DNA of 8,108 nucleotides from JBEIJQ01 sp040380145 (GTDB taxonomy: Bacteria > Bacteroidota > Bacteroidia > Chitinophagales > Saprospiraceae), in the NCBI GenBank assembly GCA_040380145.1, contig JBEIJQ010000138.1, positions 1 through 8,108 of the forward strand, read 5' to 3'. The notes beneath the pieces were generated by a model. The model worked only from the letters and a program-made list of their open reading frames with translations, had not been told where the DNA came from and ran no database searches. The stretch's first letter is position 1. The number at the start of each line of letters is the position of its first letter. Shown here piece by piece: positions 6,758 through 8,108 of this stretch. Both the position numbers and the translations under genes were made by a program.

Positions 6758-6764
6758 AAAAACA

Positions 6765-8108
6765 TCAGGGACCGACCCGGCCCTTGACATTGGAGGTGTT
6801 GTAAAAGCCGTCGAAAACGCCGTTCAGCGGGAAGCCGTTGCGTTTGACCGCGTTGCCGGCGGCACCGCCCGGAGGAAAGTTTTGGATGGGCGGGTTGGGC
6901 AGGTTCGCGTTCAGCAGGGTGATGGTGCCGATGAAGGGCACTTGGATCTGCACGAGGAGGTTGACGAACAGGTTGCCGCCCGAACCGTCGAAGCCGTAAT
7001 TGCCGCCGTCGCCGCCGTTGGCGTTGGGGGTGATGGTGACGCCCACCGGCGGGAAGTTGAGGTTGATGGGCACCGAAAGGGTACCGCCCTGACCGCCCTG
7101 GCCGTTCTGTCCGTTGCCGGCGTCGTTGCCGTCGGCCCAAACGGGAATGGGGAAAGCCTGCGCTCCGCCCTGTCCGTCGGCCGCGCCGCCGCCGCCGCCC
7201 GCCCCGATGCCGAGGTTGATGTTGACCACGGGAATGTTGACGCCCAAGCCCACGGAACCGCCGCCGCCGCCGCCGCCGAAGATGAAGCCGTTGTTGAGGA
7301 TGGCCGTTTGGCAGGTCATGTTGATGGCGTGGGTGCCGTTGCCGCCGGGGTTGCCGAAGTTTTGGAAGTTGCCGCCGAAAGCCCCGTCGCCGCCGCGGGC
7401 GAAAATGCCGCCCGCGTTGTTGATGCCCACCTGCGATTGCGGGTGCAGGGTTCCGTAATTGAAAGCGGCGGGCGCATTGAGGTTGTTGGTGATGGACACC
7501 CCGTTGGCGATGTCCACCACCACGCAGATGGGGATGTTGGTGGGCAAGCTGTTGGCCTGTTGGAGGTTGTAGTTGAACTGGTCGGACACGATGTCCACTT
7601 CGATGCAGGGTTCCACCACCACCAGATACACCTGCGAACTTTGGGAATAGCCGCACACTGCCTGGACGATCACGGGATAGGTGCCCGGCTGGGTGAAGAT
7701 GCTGGCGGTGACCGTCATCGTGGCGGTACCGGTGCCGCCGAGGATGATGGGCGGCGAGATGGTGGCCGTCATGCCGGCGGGCAGGTTGGGCAGGATGAAC
7801 AGCGCGATGTCCTCCGGCGTGCCGGTGAGCTGCTGCACGTTGAGGTCGGTGCTCACGGCGTTGACGAAGATGCGGTCGATGGTGTCCATCTGGTCGTCGA
7901 TCGTAAAGATGAAGCCGCAATCGTCGCAGCCGCGCTGCCAGACATTGAGCCAGCAGGTACCGTTGAAGTACTGCATGACGCTGTCCTGCAGGTTGTAGAT
8001 CTGCAGGCCCGGAATGGGAGATGGAATGGCGTCGCGCTGCGCCGTGTTCATGCGCGGGGGCAGAAAACCGCGCGTGGTGGACTCCAAGTGCAGGATCGCG
8101 GAGGTGTC
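6765..8108 (-). CDS. Secreted glycine-rich adhesin-like protein, 5' end cut off
   Basis: The reading frame stays open to the right edge, so the N-terminus (and any signal peptide) is missing; 447 residues are visible, numbered here from the edge. Residues 1-25 hold SAILHLESTT, RGFLPPRM and AQRDAI, a signature common at the start of Bacteroidota surface and tail-fibre-like proteins, followed by LQIYN and YFNGTCW. Residues about 75-167 are beta-rich, with a Thr-rich, Ig-like stretch and Cys near each end (GCDDCG at 60-65, VCGYS, EPC). Residues about 233-378 are a glycine-rich block: ARGGDGAFGG, NPGGNGTHAINM, ILNNGFIFGGGGGGG, GIGAGGGGGAADGQGG, NGQNGQGGQGG and NANGGDGGNYGFDGSGG, alternating with short hydrophobic strands. 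A tail of about 70 residues ends in KGRVGP with no obvious C-terminal sorting domain. The role is unknown; an extracellular adhesin is the best inference. Confidence 0.9.
   Translation of the reverse strand, partial: DTSAILHLESTTRGFLPPRMNTAQRDAIPSPIPGLQIYNLQDSVMQYFNGTCWLNVWQRGCDDCGFIFTIDDQMDTIDRIFVNAVSTDLNVQQLTGTPEDIALFILPNLPAGMTATISPPIILGGTGTATMTVTASIFTQPGTYPVIVQAVCGYSQSSQVYLVVVEPCIEVDIVSDQFNYNLQQANSLPTNIPICVVVDIANGVSITNNLNAPAAFNYGTLHPQSQVGINNAGGIFARGGDGAFGGNFQNFGNPGGNGTHAINMTCQTAILNNGFIFGGGGGGGSVGLGVNIPVVNINLGIGAGGGGGAADGQGGAQAFPIPVWADGNDAGNGQNGQGGQGGTLSVPINLNFPPVGVTITPNANGGDGGNYGFDGSGGNLFVNLLVQIQVPFIGTITLLNANLPNPPIQNFPPGGAAGNAVKRNGFPLNGVFDGFYNTSNVKGRVGP

Noticed and set aside
7185..7280. 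GCC/CCG trinucleotide clusters as a microsatellite or CRISPR-like repeat
   Set aside because: They are glycine codons within a continuous coding frame, with no repeat-spacer pattern.
6649..7920. A 423-codon minus-strand frame overlapping the glycine-rich gene, rich in Arg, His and Gln
   Set aside because: It is a frame-shifted reading of the GGC- and AAC-rich codons of the real gene; the real frame has the FLPPRM signature and a sensible domain order.

Overview
The window looks like an ordinary chromosomal stretch from a fairly GC-rich member of the Bacteroidota. Three things point there. One is an ABC ATPase of the gliding-motility GldA type. Another is a surface protein with the 'STTRGFLPPRM' signature typical of Bacteroidota secreted proteins. 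The third is a TAnnTTTG promoter element and A-rich leaders in place of Shine-Dalgarno sites. The high GC suggests a lineage such as Saprospiria or Rhodothermia rather than Flavobacteriia or Bacteroidia, but that placement is inference.

Every gene I can support lies on the minus strand, so transcription runs from position 8108 towards 1. In that order the window holds: the C-terminal 447 residues of a secreted glycine-rich protein, open at the right edge (6765-8108); an AT-rich spacer with a duplicated poly-T/poly-A unit (6668-6764); a small exported protein resembling the DUF4412/LolA-like group (6062-6667); an MmcQ/YjbR-family protein (5688-6041); type III pantothenate kinase coaX with a TTG start (4931-5674); an outer-membrane beta-barrel protein overlapping coaX by 20 bp (3520-4950); gldA (2529-3458); a 70-residue coiled-coil protein (2311-2523); zapA (1917-2222); and ribonuclease Y, rny (89-1780), followed by a strong hairpin (32-56).

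The genes form two compact groups. Group one (6667 to 3520) joins coenzyme A synthesis (CoaX) to envelope proteins, with gaps of 20 and 13 bp and then an overlap. Group two (3458 to 89) contains an ABC ATPase, a coiled-coil protein, the FtsZ-ring protein ZapA and the membrane-anchored RNase Y. A likely internal promoter precedes zapA, and the zapA-rny gap contains short repeats and a hairpin.

I found no defence system, CRISPR array, tRNA, rRNA, transposase or integrase. The best candidate for something unusual is the glycine-rich protein. Its repeating 'NNG-x-I-x-GGGGGGG' and 'ARGGDG...GNGTHAINM' pattern resembles the polyglycine lattice of phage receptor-binding adhesins, here in what looks like a Bacteroidota secreted surface protein.
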